DNA of 64,000 bases from RCIO01 sp035555795 (GCA_035555795.1 DATMGE010000066.1:3053-67052); one strand, 5' to 3'; numbered from the stretch's first letter, positions 19,530 through 28,386 are shown. Made by a program: numbers and translations. The notes: generated by a model not told the origin, from the letters alone.

Positions 19530-20375
19530 ATGTCCGACACGAACAGCGTCAGCGCCCCTCGCGACGGCTTCGATCTCGACGCCTATCTCGACCGTATCGG
19601 CTATGACGGTCCGCACGCGGCAACGCTCGACGTGCTGCGCGACCTGCATCTGCTGCATCCGGCGGCGATCCCCTTCGAGAACCTGAACCCGTTTCTCGGC
19701 CTGCCGGTGACGCTCGATGCACAGACATTGCAGGCCAAGATGGTGGACCAGCCGCGCGGCGGCTACTGTTTCGAGCAGAACCTGCTGTTCATGGACGCGC
19801 TGCGCGCGCTGGGCTTCCAAGTGTCGGGACTGGCGGCGCGGGTGATGTGGAACCGCCCGCCCGATTTCCTCACCCCGCGCAGCCATATGCTGCTGCGCAT
19901 CGAGCTCGACGGCGAAACCTGGCTGGCCGATGTCGGCTTCGGCGGGCTCACCCAGACCGCGCCGCTGCGTCTCGCCCCCGACGAACAGGAAACGCCGCAC
20001 GAGAATTTCCGGCTGGTGGAGCAGGACGGCCATTTCCTCAGTCAGGCGCTCGCTGGCGGCGCGTGGCGCACGCTCTACCGCTTCGATCTCGCGGAGAATT
20101 TCGAGGTCGACTATGCGGTGACGAGCTATTTCCTCTCCACCCATCCGCAGTCGCAATTCGTCACCGGCCTGATGCTGGCGCGCCCGCTTGCCGACCGCCG
20201 ACTCGCCCTCGCCAACAACCGCCTCACCACCCATTGGCTGGGCGGCCGGAGCGAGCGCCGCGAACTGGCCGATGCGGCAGCGCTGGCCGACGCCATCGAG
20301 GGCGAGTTCGGCATCGCCATCCCCGATCGCGCGCTCTTTGCGGCGAAGGTCGCCGAAAGAGGCATAATCGCGTGA
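19530..20375 (+). CDS. nat: Arylamine N-acetyltransferase
   Basis: Transfers acetyl from acetyl-CoA to aromatic amines, hydrazines or hydroxylamines. The 281 residues have the NAT catalytic triad: Cys in RGGYCFEQN (about residue 77), His in SHMLLRIELDG, Asp in WLADVGFG. The N-terminal helical domain (DLDAYLDRIGYDGP, FENLNPFLG) is canonical. I chose 19530 because GGAGG lies 6 bp upstream. The stop overlaps the GTG start of trmL by 4 bp, so they form an operon although unrelated in function. Confidence 0.95.
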   Translation: MSDTNSVSAPRDGFDLDAYLDRIGYDGPHAATLDVLRDLHLLHPAAIPFENLNPFLGLPVTLDAQTLQAKMVDQPRGGYCFEQNLLFMDALRALGFQVSGLAARVMWNRPPDFLTPRSHMLLRIELDGETWLADVGFGGLTQTAPLRLAPDEQETPHENFRLVEQDGHFLSQALAGGAWRTLYRFDLAENFEVDYAVTSYFLSTHPQSQFVTGLMLARPLADRRLALANNRLTTHWLGGRSERRELADAAALADAIEGEFGIAIPDRALFAAKVAERGIIA

Positions 20376-20833
20376 GCGAAAGGCCGCGTCTGGCGCTCTA
20401 CCAGCCCGACATTCCCGGCAATACCGGCACGCTGATGCGCATGGCCGCCTGCCTGGGCGTCGCGCTCGACATCATCGAGCCGACCGGCTTCGACCTGTCC
20501 GACCGCAACCTGAAGCGGGCCGGCATGGACTATCTCGAAATGGCCGCGCTGCGCCGGCACGTTTCATGGGACACGTTCGAGGCCTGGCGCCGCGCCGAAG
20601 GCCGGCGGCTCGTCCTGTTCACTACCAAGGCTGTCGAACCCTACACCGCCTTCGCCTATCGCCCGCGCGACATATTGCTGTTCGGCCGCGAAAGCGCCGG
20701 CGTGCCGGACGAGGTGCATGGCGCTGCGGAGGCTGCGGTGACGATCCCCATGCCGGGCGGCGGGCGCAGCCTCAATGTCGCGCTTGCGGCTGCGATGGGC
20801 ATGGGCGAAGCAATGCGGCAGACGACCGGTTGA
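20372..20833 (+). CDS. trmL: tRNA (cytidine/uridine(34)-2'-O)-methyltransferase TrmL
   Basis: SPOUT methyltransferase that 2'-O-methylates the wobble base of tRNA-Leu isoacceptors. About 153 residues, the minimal SPOUT size. Visible blocks are LALYQPDIPGNTGTLMRMAACLG (start), DILLFGRESAGVP and the SAM-binding knot IPMPGGGRSLNVALAAA. GTG start overlapping the nat stop codon. Confidence 0.94.
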   Translation: MSERPRLALYQPDIPGNTGTLMRMAACLGVALDIIEPTGFDLSDRNLKRAGMDYLEMAALRRHVSWDTFEAWRRAEGRRLVLFTTKAVEPYTAFAYRPRDILLFGRESAGVPDEVHGAAEAAVTIPMPGGGRSLNVALAAAMGMGEAMRQTTG

Positions 20834-20839
20834 AGCGGC

Positions 20840-21097
20840 TCACTCCGCCGTGGGCAGGCGGCGCATGGTGAACTCGATCTGGTCGTCGGGCCGTTCGCAC
20901 CAGCTCTCGACCTCGGTCCAGTAGGCTTCCTTCGGCCAGCGCTCCAGCCATTCGCGCGCCTTGGCCCGCGCGTCCGGACGCGGCAACAGGAAGGTCTCGC
21001 GCAGGAAGCCGTCGCGCGGCAGGCGGTGGGCATCGCGACGGCTGCGCTCGAGCCGCGACTTGATGCCATCGAGGGGAGGCCTCGCGGGAACCCGCAT
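20840..21097 (-). CDS. Conserved-looking hypothetical protein, 85 residues
   Basis: Charged 85-residue protein with a likely amphipathic helix (KAREWLERWPKEAYWTEVE) and several Trp; no family recognised. The SD AAGGAG seven bases before the ATG supports expression. It is divergent from hemF, and its SD overlaps the left end of the FNR-like box, so the same regulator could affect it. Confidence 0.65.
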   Translation of the reverse strand: MRVPARPPLDGIKSRLERSRRDAHRLPRDGFLRETFLLPRPDARAKAREWLERWPKEAYWTEVESWCERPDDQIEFTMRRLPTAE

Positions 21098-21108
21098 GGA
21101 AGAACTCC

Positions 21109-21122
21109 TTGACCCTGATCAA
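21109..21122. promoter_or_regulatory. FNR/FixK-type box upstream of hemF
   Basis: TTGAC-CCTG-ATCAA matches the FNR/FixK consensus TTGAT-N4-ATCAA at nine of ten positions. Its centre is about 96 bp upstream of the hemF start, compatible with class II activation from a start site near 21157. Anaerobic Anr control of hemF is known in Pseudomonas aeruginosa; control here is inference. Confidence 0.6.
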
Positions 21123-21211
21123 CGACAGATTAGGGATCGGACGGAGAAAAGACGAGTCAATTCGTGCCGCACGAACGGCCGTGCCGTCCAGGCGGCGGAG
21201 TGGAGACCGGA

Positions 21212-22126
21212 ATGGAACGCCCTGAACTGCCGGCAGGATTGCCGGACGACATCGAAGACAAGAAGGCGACCGCAAAAGCCTGGTTCGAGGACATCCGCGA
21301 TCGCATCTGCGCCGGCCTCGAGGCGCTGGAGGACGAGGTGAGCGGGCCGCAATCCTCCTGGTCGCCGGGCCGGTTCGAGCGCACCGAATGGCTGCGCGAC
21401 GAAGGCCGGGGCGGCGGCGGCATCATGTCGATGATGTATGGGCGTGTCTTCGAGAAGGTCGGCGTCCACACCTCCACCGTCCATGGCGAGTTCTCGCCGG
21501 AATTCCGCAAGCAGATCCCCGGGGCCGAGGAGGATCCCAACTTCTGGGCAAGCGGCATCTCGCTGATCTGCCATCCCTGGAACCCCAACGTGCCGGCCGT
21601 GCATATGAATACGCGCATGGTGGTGACCTCGCGGCAATGGTTCGGCGGCGGAGCCGACCTGACGCCGGTGCTCGACCGTCGGCGCACGCAGGAAGACCCC
21701 GACACGGTCGCCTTCCACAGGGCGATGAAATTCGTCTGCGACAAGCACCACGACGTGGCCGACCATGAGCGGTTCAAGCAGTGGTGCGATGAATATTTCT
21801 ACCTGCCGCACCGCAACGAACTGCGCGGCGTCGGCGGCATCTTCTATGACTGGCTGAAGACGCCGGAGGAAAAAGGCGGCTGGAACGCCGACTTCCGCTT
21901 CACCCAGGATGTCGGCCGCACCTTCCTGATCGCCTACCAGCACATCGTACGCAGGAACTTCAACGACAACTGGACCGAGGCCGATCGAGAGGAACAACTC
22001 ATCCGCCGCGGCCGCTATGTGGAGTTCAACCTGCTCTACGACCGGGGAACCACGTTCGGCCTCAGGACCGGCGGCAATGTGAACTCCATCCTCTCCAGCA
22101 TGCCGCCCGAGGTGAAGTGGCCATAA
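21212..22126 (+). CDS. hemF: Oxygen-dependent coproporphyrinogen III oxidase
   Basis: Converts coproporphyrinogen III to protoporphyrinogen IX using O2, the aerobic step of haem synthesis. The 304 residues contain the family blocks RFERTEWLRDEGRGGGGIMS, the HPWNPNVPAVHMNTRM signature, WFGGGADLTP and the C-terminal GRYVEFNLLYDRGT. GGAG precedes the ATG at 21212; an earlier ATG at 21164 has no family sequence. An FNR-type box lies upstream. Confidence 0.97.
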   Translation: MERPELPAGLPDDIEDKKATAKAWFEDIRDRICAGLEALEDEVSGPQSSWSPGRFERTEWLRDEGRGGGGIMSMMYGRVFEKVGVHTSTVHGEFSPEFRKQIPGAEEDPNFWASGISLICHPWNPNVPAVHMNTRMVVTSRQWFGGGADLTPVLDRRRTQEDPDTVAFHRAMKFVCDKHHDVADHERFKQWCDEYFYLPHRNELRGVGGIFYDWLKTPEEKGGWNADFRFTQDVGRTFLIAYQHIVRRNFNDNWTEADREEQLIRRGRYVEFNLLYDRGTTFGLRTGGNVNSILSSMPPEVKWP

Positions 22127-22340
22127 GGCACATCGTTGCGGGCGCGCAACACTCATTAAAACGTTTTATATCTCGTGAAATAGGCCGCGACACGGATCGC
22201 GGGATCGGCTAGAGGCTTCGCTCGCGCCGATCCTGCGAGGCGCGGAGCAACCGGTCATGCTTGAGGGGGCATGATCCGATTCGGGACCGACGCATGCAAA
22301 GCATACGTTCCGTTTACCTTCTTGCGAGCACTCTCGACCC

Positions 22341-23129
22341 ATGACACGCCTGATCCTTTGTGCCCTTGGCGCGCTGATCCTCTCCACCTCCATCGCTGGC
22401 GCGGAACCGGAGGCGCTTGACGCGGTCGCGGCCGCGCCGGCGCCCAAGGTCGAACCCGCGGCCGTCACGGCCGTTAAGTCGGTCATGACGATCCTCAAGG
22501 ATGAACGTCTGGCGTCATTCGCCTTCGACTTTCGCAAGCCGGAGGCGGAAGCGGGCGACCGCACCATCGTGCTGCTGCACGGCTCGGGTGGCGACGAGAC
22601 GACGCTGATGGCGCTGGCGCGCAAAATGGCGCCGAACGCCAACCTGCTGGGCATTCGCGGCCGCATCCGCCAGGACGGCATCAACCGCTGGTACCGGCGC
22701 ATCACGCCGACCACCTTCGACCAGACCGACGTGCGTTCCGAGGCCGATGCCTTCGTCAGTTTTCTGAAGGACACCGCCGGCAAGCTCAAGATCGACCTCG
22801 ATAAGGCGATTTTCGTCGGCTATTCCAACGGCGCCAACCTGATCGCGGCGCTGTCGGTGCTGCATCCCGACATCGTGCACAAGGCCGCCCTGCTGCGCGC
22901 CATGCCGGTGCTCGACAAGACCCCCGACGCGAAGCTCGGCAATATCGACGTGCTGACCATCGCCGGCCGCAGCGACAAGCTCTACGGACCCTTCGCGCCC
23001 AAGCTGGAAGAGCAGTTCCGCACGCGCGGAGCACGCGTCAAATCCTACATGATCGATTCTGGCCACAATCTCGGCGACGAGGATGTCCGCCTCGTGCGCG
23101 AATGGCTCCAGACCGCCAGCGCCAAGTAG
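22341..23129 (+). CDS. Exported alpha/beta hydrolase (phospholipase/carboxylesterase type)
   Basis: A 262-residue hydrolase with an N-terminal signal peptide (LILCALGALILSTSIAGA) and an Ala/Pro linker, so it acts in the periplasm. The fold is the dienelactone-hydrolase/carboxylesterase type: oxyanion region LLHGSGGDE, nucleophile elbow GYSNGAN, acid AGRSDKLYGP and catalytic His SGHNLGDED. Most relatives are cytosolic, so the secreted form is slightly unusual. The 214 bp upstream contain a perfect TAAAACGTTTTA palindrome and a GGATCGGC / GCCGATCC hairpin. Confidence 0.85.
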   Translation: MTRLILCALGALILSTSIAGAEPEALDAVAAAPAPKVEPAAVTAVKSVMTILKDERLASFAFDFRKPEAEAGDRTIVLLHGSGGDETTLMALARKMAPNANLLGIRGRIRQDGINRWYRRITPTTFDQTDVRSEADAFVSFLKDTAGKLKIDLDKAIFVGYSNGANLIAALSVLHPDIVHKAALLRAMPVLDKTPDAKLGNIDVLTIAGRSDKLYGPFAPKLEEQFRTRGARVKSYMIDSGHNLGDEDVRLVREWLQTASAK

Positions 23130-23130
23130 A

Positions 23131-23304
23131 TCAGCGCCGCTCGCAATCCATGCCGCGCCATGCGCTCCCGCGCAGCGGCAGGTCCGCAAGTTCACGCTGG
23201 CTCATCGCGCGCAGCGCAGCAATACTGAAGGGATCGCCGCAAGGCGGAGCCGCCTCGTCGCTCTCTGCGAGATAGAGGATCAGCCGCTTCCACTGCCCAA
23301 ACAT
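23131..23304 (-). CDS. 57-residue DUF1127-like small protein
   Basis: A short gene read divergently from the LysR gene. AGGA lies about seven bases before the ATG at 23304. The product begins MFGQWKRLILYLAES and contains RAMSQRELADLPLRG, which resembles the conserved second half of DUF1127-type peptides (arginine-rich, two helices, proposed RNA-binding roles). The assignment is tentative because the usual first-half motif is absent. LysR regulators in Rhizobiales are known to control such small genes. Confidence 0.55.
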   Translation of the reverse strand: MFGQWKRLILYLAESDEAAPPCGDPFSIAALRAMSQRELADLPLRGSAWRGMDCERR

Positions 23305-23393
23305 GGTTCGTCCTGCCTTTCAAGACAGGATTTTCGCGGATTGCGGCGCGGGAATAAATCGACTTTTTGCCGCTTTGCGTTTAGCTTTTCTAT

Positions 23394-24308
23394 ATGCAGG
23401 AGCTGAACCGCGTCCATCTCAACGCCTTACGTGCCATCGAGGCATGCGCCCGGCATGGCGGGCTGGCGGGTGCCGCGGCAGAGCTCGGCGTCACGCCGGG
23501 AGCCGTCAGCCAGCAGGTGGCGCGGGCCGAGGCACAGCTTGGCCGCCTCGTCTTCGAGCGGACGGCGCGCGGCTTGGTGCTCACTGAATATGGAGCAGCA
23601 TTGCTGCCGCGCCTGAGCGAGGGCTTCCGCTTCATCGAGGCAGCATTGGCCGGGGCGCGGCGGCGCGACGAGGCGATCCTGACCATTTCCGTCGCGCCAG
23701 TGCTCGCCGCGAAGTGGCTGGTGCCGCGCCTGAGCGGCTTTGCCGCGCGCCATCCCGGCATCCAGCTGCGGCTCGACGCGACGACCACGCGGGTCGATCT
23801 CGATACCAGCGATGTGGACATCGCCTTGCGGGTTGGCCCCGGCAACTGGCCCGGCGTCCGTGCCGAAAAGCTGCTCGACCAGGAAGTCTTCCCGGTCTGT
23901 GCGCCAGAGCTGGCATCGCATATCGCCTCGCCGCGCGATCTAGTGGCGTTGCCGGTCGTGCGCGACGCCAACTCCATCATCCCGTGGAATCTGTGGCTTG
24001 CGCCTTTCGGCCTCGACGAGAGCCAGTTCAGGCCCGGCAACAGCTTCACCGACGCGGCGCTGGCGCTCGACGCCGCGATTGCCGGACAGGGCGTGCTGCT
24101 CGCCTGGCAGACGCTGGCGCATTCCGCCTTGAAGGCGGGAACGCTGGTCGCGCCCTTTCCGCAGCGCGCCCGCACGGGAGACGCCTATTATGCGGTCACC
24201 TCGCTGACGCGGCGTGAAGATGCCAGGACAAAGGCCTTCAAGGCATGGCTGCGGGAGGAAATCGCCGATACGGCGCGCGATTTCGAATCCACCGACGCGC
24301 TGGCCTGA
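23394..24308 (+). CDS. LysR-family regulator, GcvA-like
   Basis: A 304-residue LysR transcription factor: winged HTH at about 8-65 (LNALRAIEACARHGGLAGAA, then TPGAVSQQVARAE) and a periplasmic-binding-like effector domain from about 90. The sequence style (FERTARGLVLTEYGAALLPRL) is that of the GcvA group. It faces the small gene at 23131-23304 across an 89-bp gap, the usual layout for a LysR regulator and its target. The effector is unknown. Confidence 0.9.
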   Translation: MQELNRVHLNALRAIEACARHGGLAGAAAELGVTPGAVSQQVARAEAQLGRLVFERTARGLVLTEYGAALLPRLSEGFRFIEAALAGARRRDEAILTISVAPVLAAKWLVPRLSGFAARHPGIQLRLDATTTRVDLDTSDVDIALRVGPGNWPGVRAEKLLDQEVFPVCAPELASHIASPRDLVALPVVRDANSIIPWNLWLAPFGLDESQFRPGNSFTDAALALDAAIAGQGVLLAWQTLAHSALKAGTLVAPFPQRARTGDAYYAVTSLTRREDARTKAFKAWLREEIADTARDFESTDALA

Positions 24309-24408
24309 AGACGTGCCTTCGGGCACAGGTCAAAATGTGATCGCCATCGCAACAAATCCGCCGCGTCCGATGTTATGCTTCCCATGCAAGCAATGACAGG
24401 AGGAAGCG

Positions 24409-24594
24409 ATGAAGGAGTTCCATTGCGGCTCGCTGGTGCCCGGTTGCGACTGGCACACACGCCATGAGGAGGAGGCGGAGGTCATGCGCCGCGCCGTCGC
24501 GCATATGCGCGAGACCCATGGCGAGGAAACGATCCGCGAGACGATGATCGAAGCGATCCGCTCGCGCATCGAAAAGGTCCGCGACGCGGCCTGA
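24409..24594 (+). CDS. DUF1059-family small protein
   Basis: A 61-residue protein: MKEFHCGSLVPGCDWHTRHE at the start followed by a helix rich in Arg/Glu. The CG..VPGC pattern with conserved cysteines and His is the DUF1059 family, of unknown function, possibly metal-binding. A strong SD (AGGAGG) precedes the ATG. Converges with cca 6 bp away. Confidence 0.85.
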   Translation: MKEFHCGSLVPGCDWHTRHEEEAEVMRRAVAHMRETHGEETIRETMIEAIRSRIEKVRDAA

Positions 24595-24600
24595 ACCGGA

Positions 24601-25854
24601 TCAGTCCGGCCGATCGGCAATCAAATCCGCGGCGCGTGCAAGCAGCGCGTCGCGGCCGGTCTGAAAGCCGCTGTCGATCCACTCCGATTCCAGCTCGCGC
24701 AGCAGGTCGCCCATGCGCCTTCCGGGCGTGACGCCCAGCGCGGCGAGATCGTCGCCACGGGCCGGAAAGGTCGGGCGTTCCCACACCGCAGCCAGCTTGT
24801 GCTGGCGCAGATAGGCCCCCGCCTCGGCCAGCTTGCCGCTCCCCCGCGCCGCAGCCAGCGCAAGCGCCAGCCGGTCGCGAACGCCCTGCACGTCGCCGCG
24901 ATAGAGCATCTTGGAAAGCGCCAGGTCGCCCATATCGGCGCGTGCCGGTTCGGCCATCGCCCAGGCGACCAGCCGGTCGTTTTCCGCCCGCGACAGGCGC
25001 AGCCGCTTGGAGAGCGCCTCCATGCGCGCCGGATCGGGCGGCAGCACCGCCATCAGCCGCAGAAGCGCGTCGGGCGTCCAGCCGAGTGCGACTTCCGTCT
25101 CGATGAGAGGGGCAAGCGCATCGATGCCCCATTTCTCCGTTTCCGGCAGGATGGCGGTGAGCACGCCGGTCTGGCGCATCCACAGAATCGCACGTGACGG
25201 ATCGGGCGCGGAAAACAGCTTGCGCAGCTCGGACCAGACGCGCTCGGCGGAAAGCCGCGCAAGCCCGTCCTTCAATCGCGCACAGGCCTTCAGCCCCTCC
25301 GCATCCGGGCGGCCCGCGCCGTACCAGGCGAAGAAGCGGAAGAAGCGCAGGATGCGTAGATAGTCCTCGCGTATGCGGTCTTCCGCCTTGCCGATGAAGC
25401 GCAGCGTGCGGCTCTCCACATCGGCGAGCCCGCCGATAGGGTCGAAGACCGTGCCGTCCGCATCGGCATAGAGCGCGTTGATGGTGAAGTCGCGCCGCTC
25501 GGCGTCGCGCTTCCAGTCGCGGCCGAAGACGACGCGGGCATGCCGCCCATCGGTTTCGACATCGTCGCGCAATGTCGTCACCTCATAGGGCCTGCCGCCG
25601 GCGATCACCGTGACGGTGCCGTGGTCGATCCCGGTCGGAACTGCGCGGAAGCCTGCCCTTTGGACCCTCGCGACGGTCTCGGCCGGCAGGTTCGTCGTGG
25701 CGATGTCCACATCGCTTCCCGGCGCACCCAGCAGGGCGTTGCGTACCGCGCCGCCGGCGATGCGCGCTTCCTCGCCATCCGCGCCGAGCACCGCCAGCAC
25801 AGCCTGCAAGTCCGGCTCGTCAAGCCACGGGGCGCGGCCCGCAATGCTGGTCAT
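24601..25854 (-). CDS. cca: CCA tRNA nucleotidyltransferase
   Basis: Class II nucleotidyltransferase that adds or repairs the 3' CCA of tRNA. About 417 residues from the ATG at 25854. The head domain shows the GGAVRNALLG motif and the catalytic DVDIAT acidic pair, followed by RDFTINALYAD and EDRIREDYLRILRFFRF. The ATG overlaps the stop of the nudix gene (ATGA), so the longer open frame up to 26271 is not a fusion. Third gene of the DUF1285-nudix-cca operon. Confidence 0.95.
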   Translation of the reverse strand: MTSIAGRAPWLDEPDLQAVLAVLGADGEEARIAGGAVRNALLGAPGSDVDIATTNLPAETVARVQRAGFRAVPTGIDHGTVTVIAGGRPYEVTTLRDDVETDGRHARVVFGRDWKRDAERRDFTINALYADADGTVFDPIGGLADVESRTLRFIGKAEDRIREDYLRILRFFRFFAWYGAGRPDAEGLKACARLKDGLARLSAERVWSELRKLFSAPDPSRAILWMRQTGVLTAILPETEKWGIDALAPLIETEVALGWTPDALLRLMAVLPPDPARMEALSKRLRLSRAENDRLVAWAMAEPARADMGDLALSKMLYRGDVQGVRDRLALALAAARGSGKLAEAGAYLRQHKLAAVWERPTFPARGDDLAALGVTPGRRMGDLLRELESEWIDSGFQTGRDALLARAADLIADRPD

Positions 25855-26492
25855 GTGTAGAGCCGGGTATAGAGCGTATGGATGATGCCCGCCGTCACCC
25901 CCCATATGTGGCGCTCGCCGAACGGCATCTCGAAATAATGCCGCTCGCGTTCCTTGAAGATGCGCGTCTTGCGGTGATGATTCGCGGGGTCCATCAGGAA
26001 GGACAGCGGCACCTCGAAGGCGGCGTCCACCTCGTCGGGATTGAGCGAGAGCCGGAATCCCGGCTGGACGATGCCCAGCACCGGCGCGATGCGATAGCCG
26101 CTGCCCGCCACATAGTCCGGCATGCGGCCGATCACCTCGATCTCGTGCGGATCGAGGCCTATTTCCTCCTGCGTCTCGCGCAGCGCGGCGAATTCCGGCG
26201 AGGGATCGGTCGCGTCGATGCGCCCACCCGGAAATGCCACCTGCCCCGAATGGGTGCGCAATCTGGTGCAACGCTGGGTGAGGATGATGCTCGCTTCCGG
26301 GCCGTGGTCCACCACCGCGATCATCACCGCCGCATCGCGCAGCGGGCCGGTGATGAAATCGTCGAACATTGTGGGGTTGAGGACGTGGTCGCCGATCTGG
26401 TCGCCATCGAAGGGACCGGTCTCACGCTCTGCGCGGCGGCGGAAATCCTGCGCCGTAAACGTCGCGCCCTTCAGATCGGCCTCCATGCTCAT
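25851..26492 (-). CDS. NUDIX hydrolase, CoA pyrophosphatase (NudL) type
   Basis: A 213-residue NUDIX protein. The CoA-specific signature LTQRCTRLRTHSGQVAFPGG precedes the nudix box (GGRIDATDPSPEFAALRETQEEIGL). Such enzymes hydrolyse CoA and acyl-CoA to phosphopantetheine products. It overlaps both neighbours by ATGA junctions in a tight three-gene operon, a conserved alphaproteobacterial arrangement. Confidence 0.9.
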   Translation of the reverse strand: MSMEADLKGATFTAQDFRRRAERETGPFDGDQIGDHVLNPTMFDDFITGPLRDAAVMIAVVDHGPEASIILTQRCTRLRTHSGQVAFPGGRIDATDPSPEFAALRETQEEIGLDPHEIEVIGRMPDYVAGSGYRIAPVLGIVQPGFRLSLNPDEVDAAFEVPLSFLMDPANHHRKTRIFKERERHYFEMPFGERHIWGVTAGIIHTLYTRLYT

Positions 26493-27157
26493 GCACTTTT
26501 CCTCTTCAGTTCCGCGACCGGCATGATCGGGAATATCATGCCATTGGAACGCACGGCGAAAACGTCGCGTCCATCCACCGTCAATTCCTCGCCGATTTCG
26601 GCCAGTTCATACATCACCGCTCGTGACACCAGCGCTTCCAGCCGCCCGCGCACGAGGAGATAGGGCTTCAGCCCGCCCGTCTCGTCCTCATTCACGAAGC
26701 GCAGCTTGTGGTCGGGTCCCGCCTCCACCACGTTGCCGACATTGGTGCGGAAGGTCAGCACCTGCGCGTCGCCTTCGCCGGCGACATTCATCTCCACGGC
26801 AAGGAATGGCGCATCCTCGACGCGGATGCCGACTTTCTCCACCGGCGTGACGAGATAGGTGCGGCCGTCCTCGTCCTTGCGCAGAACGGAGGAAAAGAGC
26901 TGGACCAGCGCCATCCGCCCGATCGGCGTGCCGAGATAATACCAGGTTCCGTCGGCGCGGATCTCCATGTCGAGATCGCCGCAGAAGGGCGGGTTCCAGC
27001 GTTCGACGGGCGCGGCGCCCTTGCCGGCGCGGGCCGCGCGGCCTATCAGCGCCTGCAATCCGGCGGCGTCGCGCACCGCCGAAAATCCATGCGCCGGCGA
27101 TTGTTCCTGATCGGGCATCGTCACGAAATAGTCACTGTTGGCGCGCTTGTCAGCCAT
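26489..27157 (-). CDS. DUF1285-domain protein
   Basis: A 222-residue protein of the alphaproteobacterial DUF1285 family (WNPPFCGDLDMEIRADGTWYY, IGRMALVQLFSSVLRKDEDG). No enzymatic function is established. First gene of the operon with nudix and cca, divergent from moxR with a 29-bp gap. The start at 27157 is not strongly marked by an SD; Met14 is the alternative. Confidence 0.85.
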   Translation of the reverse strand: MADKRANSDYFVTMPDQEQSPAHGFSAVRDAAGLQALIGRAARAGKGAAPVERWNPPFCGDLDMEIRADGTWYYLGTPIGRMALVQLFSSVLRKDEDGRTYLVTPVEKVGIRVEDAPFLAVEMNVAGEGDAQVLTFRTNVGNVVEAGPDHKLRFVNEDETGGLKPYLLVRGRLEALVSRAVMYELAEIGEELTVDGRDVFAVRSNGMIFPIMPVAELKRKSA

Positions 27158-27186
27158 GCCCCGTGATTTAAGTTTGATGGGCAGGC

Positions 27187-28284
27187 ATGGCAATGCCAGC
27201 CTCTGAGTCGCGGCCTTCCGGTGTCCTGCCGGCGGCGGAGCGCGCCGCACCTCTCGATGAAGGGACCGACGCCCAAATGAGCGCAATCATCAAGGACCTG
27301 GCACTGAACGAGGCCGACATGATCGCCGAGGCCGAGCGCGCGCTTGCCGATATCGGCAGGGTGCGAGAGGGCGTCGGCCGCGTGATCTTCGGCCAGCATG
27401 CGGTGGTGGAGCAAACTCTGGTGGCGGTGCTGGCTGGCGGCCACGCGCTGCTGGTCGGCGTGCCGGGTCTTGCCAAGACCAAGCTGGTGGAGACGCTGGG
27501 CACCGTGCTCGGGCTCGATTCCAGCCGCATCCAGTTCACGCCGGACCTGATGCCCTCCGACATCCTCGGCTCCGAGGTGATGGAGCAGGACGAGAAGGGC
27601 CGCCGCTCCTTCCGTTTCATTCCGGGCCCCATCTTCGCGCAACTGCTGATGGCCGACGAGATCAACCGCGCCAGCCCGCGCACGCAGTCGGCGCTCTTGC
27701 AGTCCATGCAGGAATATCATGTCACCGTGGCCGGCCACCGGCACGACCTGCCCTCGCCCTTCCATGTGCTGGCGACGCAGAACCCGCTGGAGCAGGAAGG
27801 CACCTATCCGCTGCCGGAAGCGCAGCTCGACCGCTTCCTCATGCAGGTGGACATTTCCTATCCCGATCTCGATGCCGAACGCCGTATCCTGATCGAGACG
27901 ACGGGCATGCAGGATGCGCGGGCGCAGAACGTGCTGAGCGCGCAGCGCCTCAAGGAAATCCAGCAGTTGATCCGCCGCATGCCTGTGCCCGAGACCGTGG
28001 TGGACGCGATCCTCGATCTGGTGCGCTCGGCGCGCCCCGGCCAGGGCAATGCCGAGACCGACAGGCATGTCGCCTGGGGCCCCGGCCCCCGCGCCAGCCA
28101 GGCGCTCACGCTGTGCGCCCGCGCCCGCGCGCTTTATGACGGGCGGCTGGCGCCCTCGGTGGACGATGTCCACGCGCTGGCCGAACCGGTGCTCCAGCAC
28201 CGCATGGCGCTGACCTTTGCCGCGCGCGCCGAAGGCATGAACGTGCGCGACGTGATCGCCCGGCTGGTGAAGGCGCAGGGCTAG
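27187..28284 (+). CDS. MoxR-family AAA+ ATPase
   Basis: MoxR ATPases act as chaperones that mature or activate partner proteins, usually with DUF58/VWA proteins encoded beside them. The 365 residues contain Walker A GVPGLAKTK, Walker B ADEINRASPRTQSALL, sensor ATQNPLEQEGTYPLPEAQLDRF and a C-terminal lid. The N-terminus up to Met31 (27277) is of low complexity and may not be translated; I kept the ATG at 27187. First of a four-gene set with DUF58, DUF4159 and a membrane protein. Confidence 0.92.
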   Translation: MAMPASESRPSGVLPAAERAAPLDEGTDAQMSAIIKDLALNEADMIAEAERALADIGRVREGVGRVIFGQHAVVEQTLVAVLAGGHALLVGVPGLAKTKLVETLGTVLGLDSSRIQFTPDLMPSDILGSEVMEQDEKGRRSFRFIPGPIFAQLLMADEINRASPRTQSALLQSMQEYHVTVAGHRHDLPSPFHVLATQNPLEQEGTYPLPEAQLDRFLMQVDISYPDLDAERRILIETTGMQDARAQNVLSAQRLKEIQQLIRRMPVPETVVDAILDLVRSARPGQGNAETDRHVAWGPGPRASQALTLCARARALYDGRLAPSVDDVHALAEPVLQHRMALTFAARAEGMNVRDVIARLVKAQG

Positions 28285-28386
28285 AGCATGATCCCGAAAA
28301 GTGGGAACCGGTTTTCGGAGGAGATCATGCTCAAACAAGGAGATGGAAGGGCGATGACGATTCAACGAGAGGGCATCGTGGTATAG
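28284..28386. repeat. Rhizobial palindromic repeat with a 10-codon mini-ORF
   Basis: Arms GAGCATGATC (28284-28293) and GATCATGCTC (28323-28332) enclose CCGAAAA / TTTTCGG, a structure I recognise as the abundant rhizobial 'GAGCATGATCCCGAAAAGTGGG' intergenic element. Its downstream half contains AAGGAG and a mini-ORF MTIQREGIVV whose TAG stop directly abuts the ATG of the DUF58 gene. It interrupts an otherwise tightly packed operon. Confidence 0.75.

Noticed and set aside
24601..26271. Apparent 556-residue fusion of a second domain to CCA transferase
   Set aside because: The N-terminal part is the nudix gene read in the wrong frame; cca starts at 25854 with an ATGA overlap.
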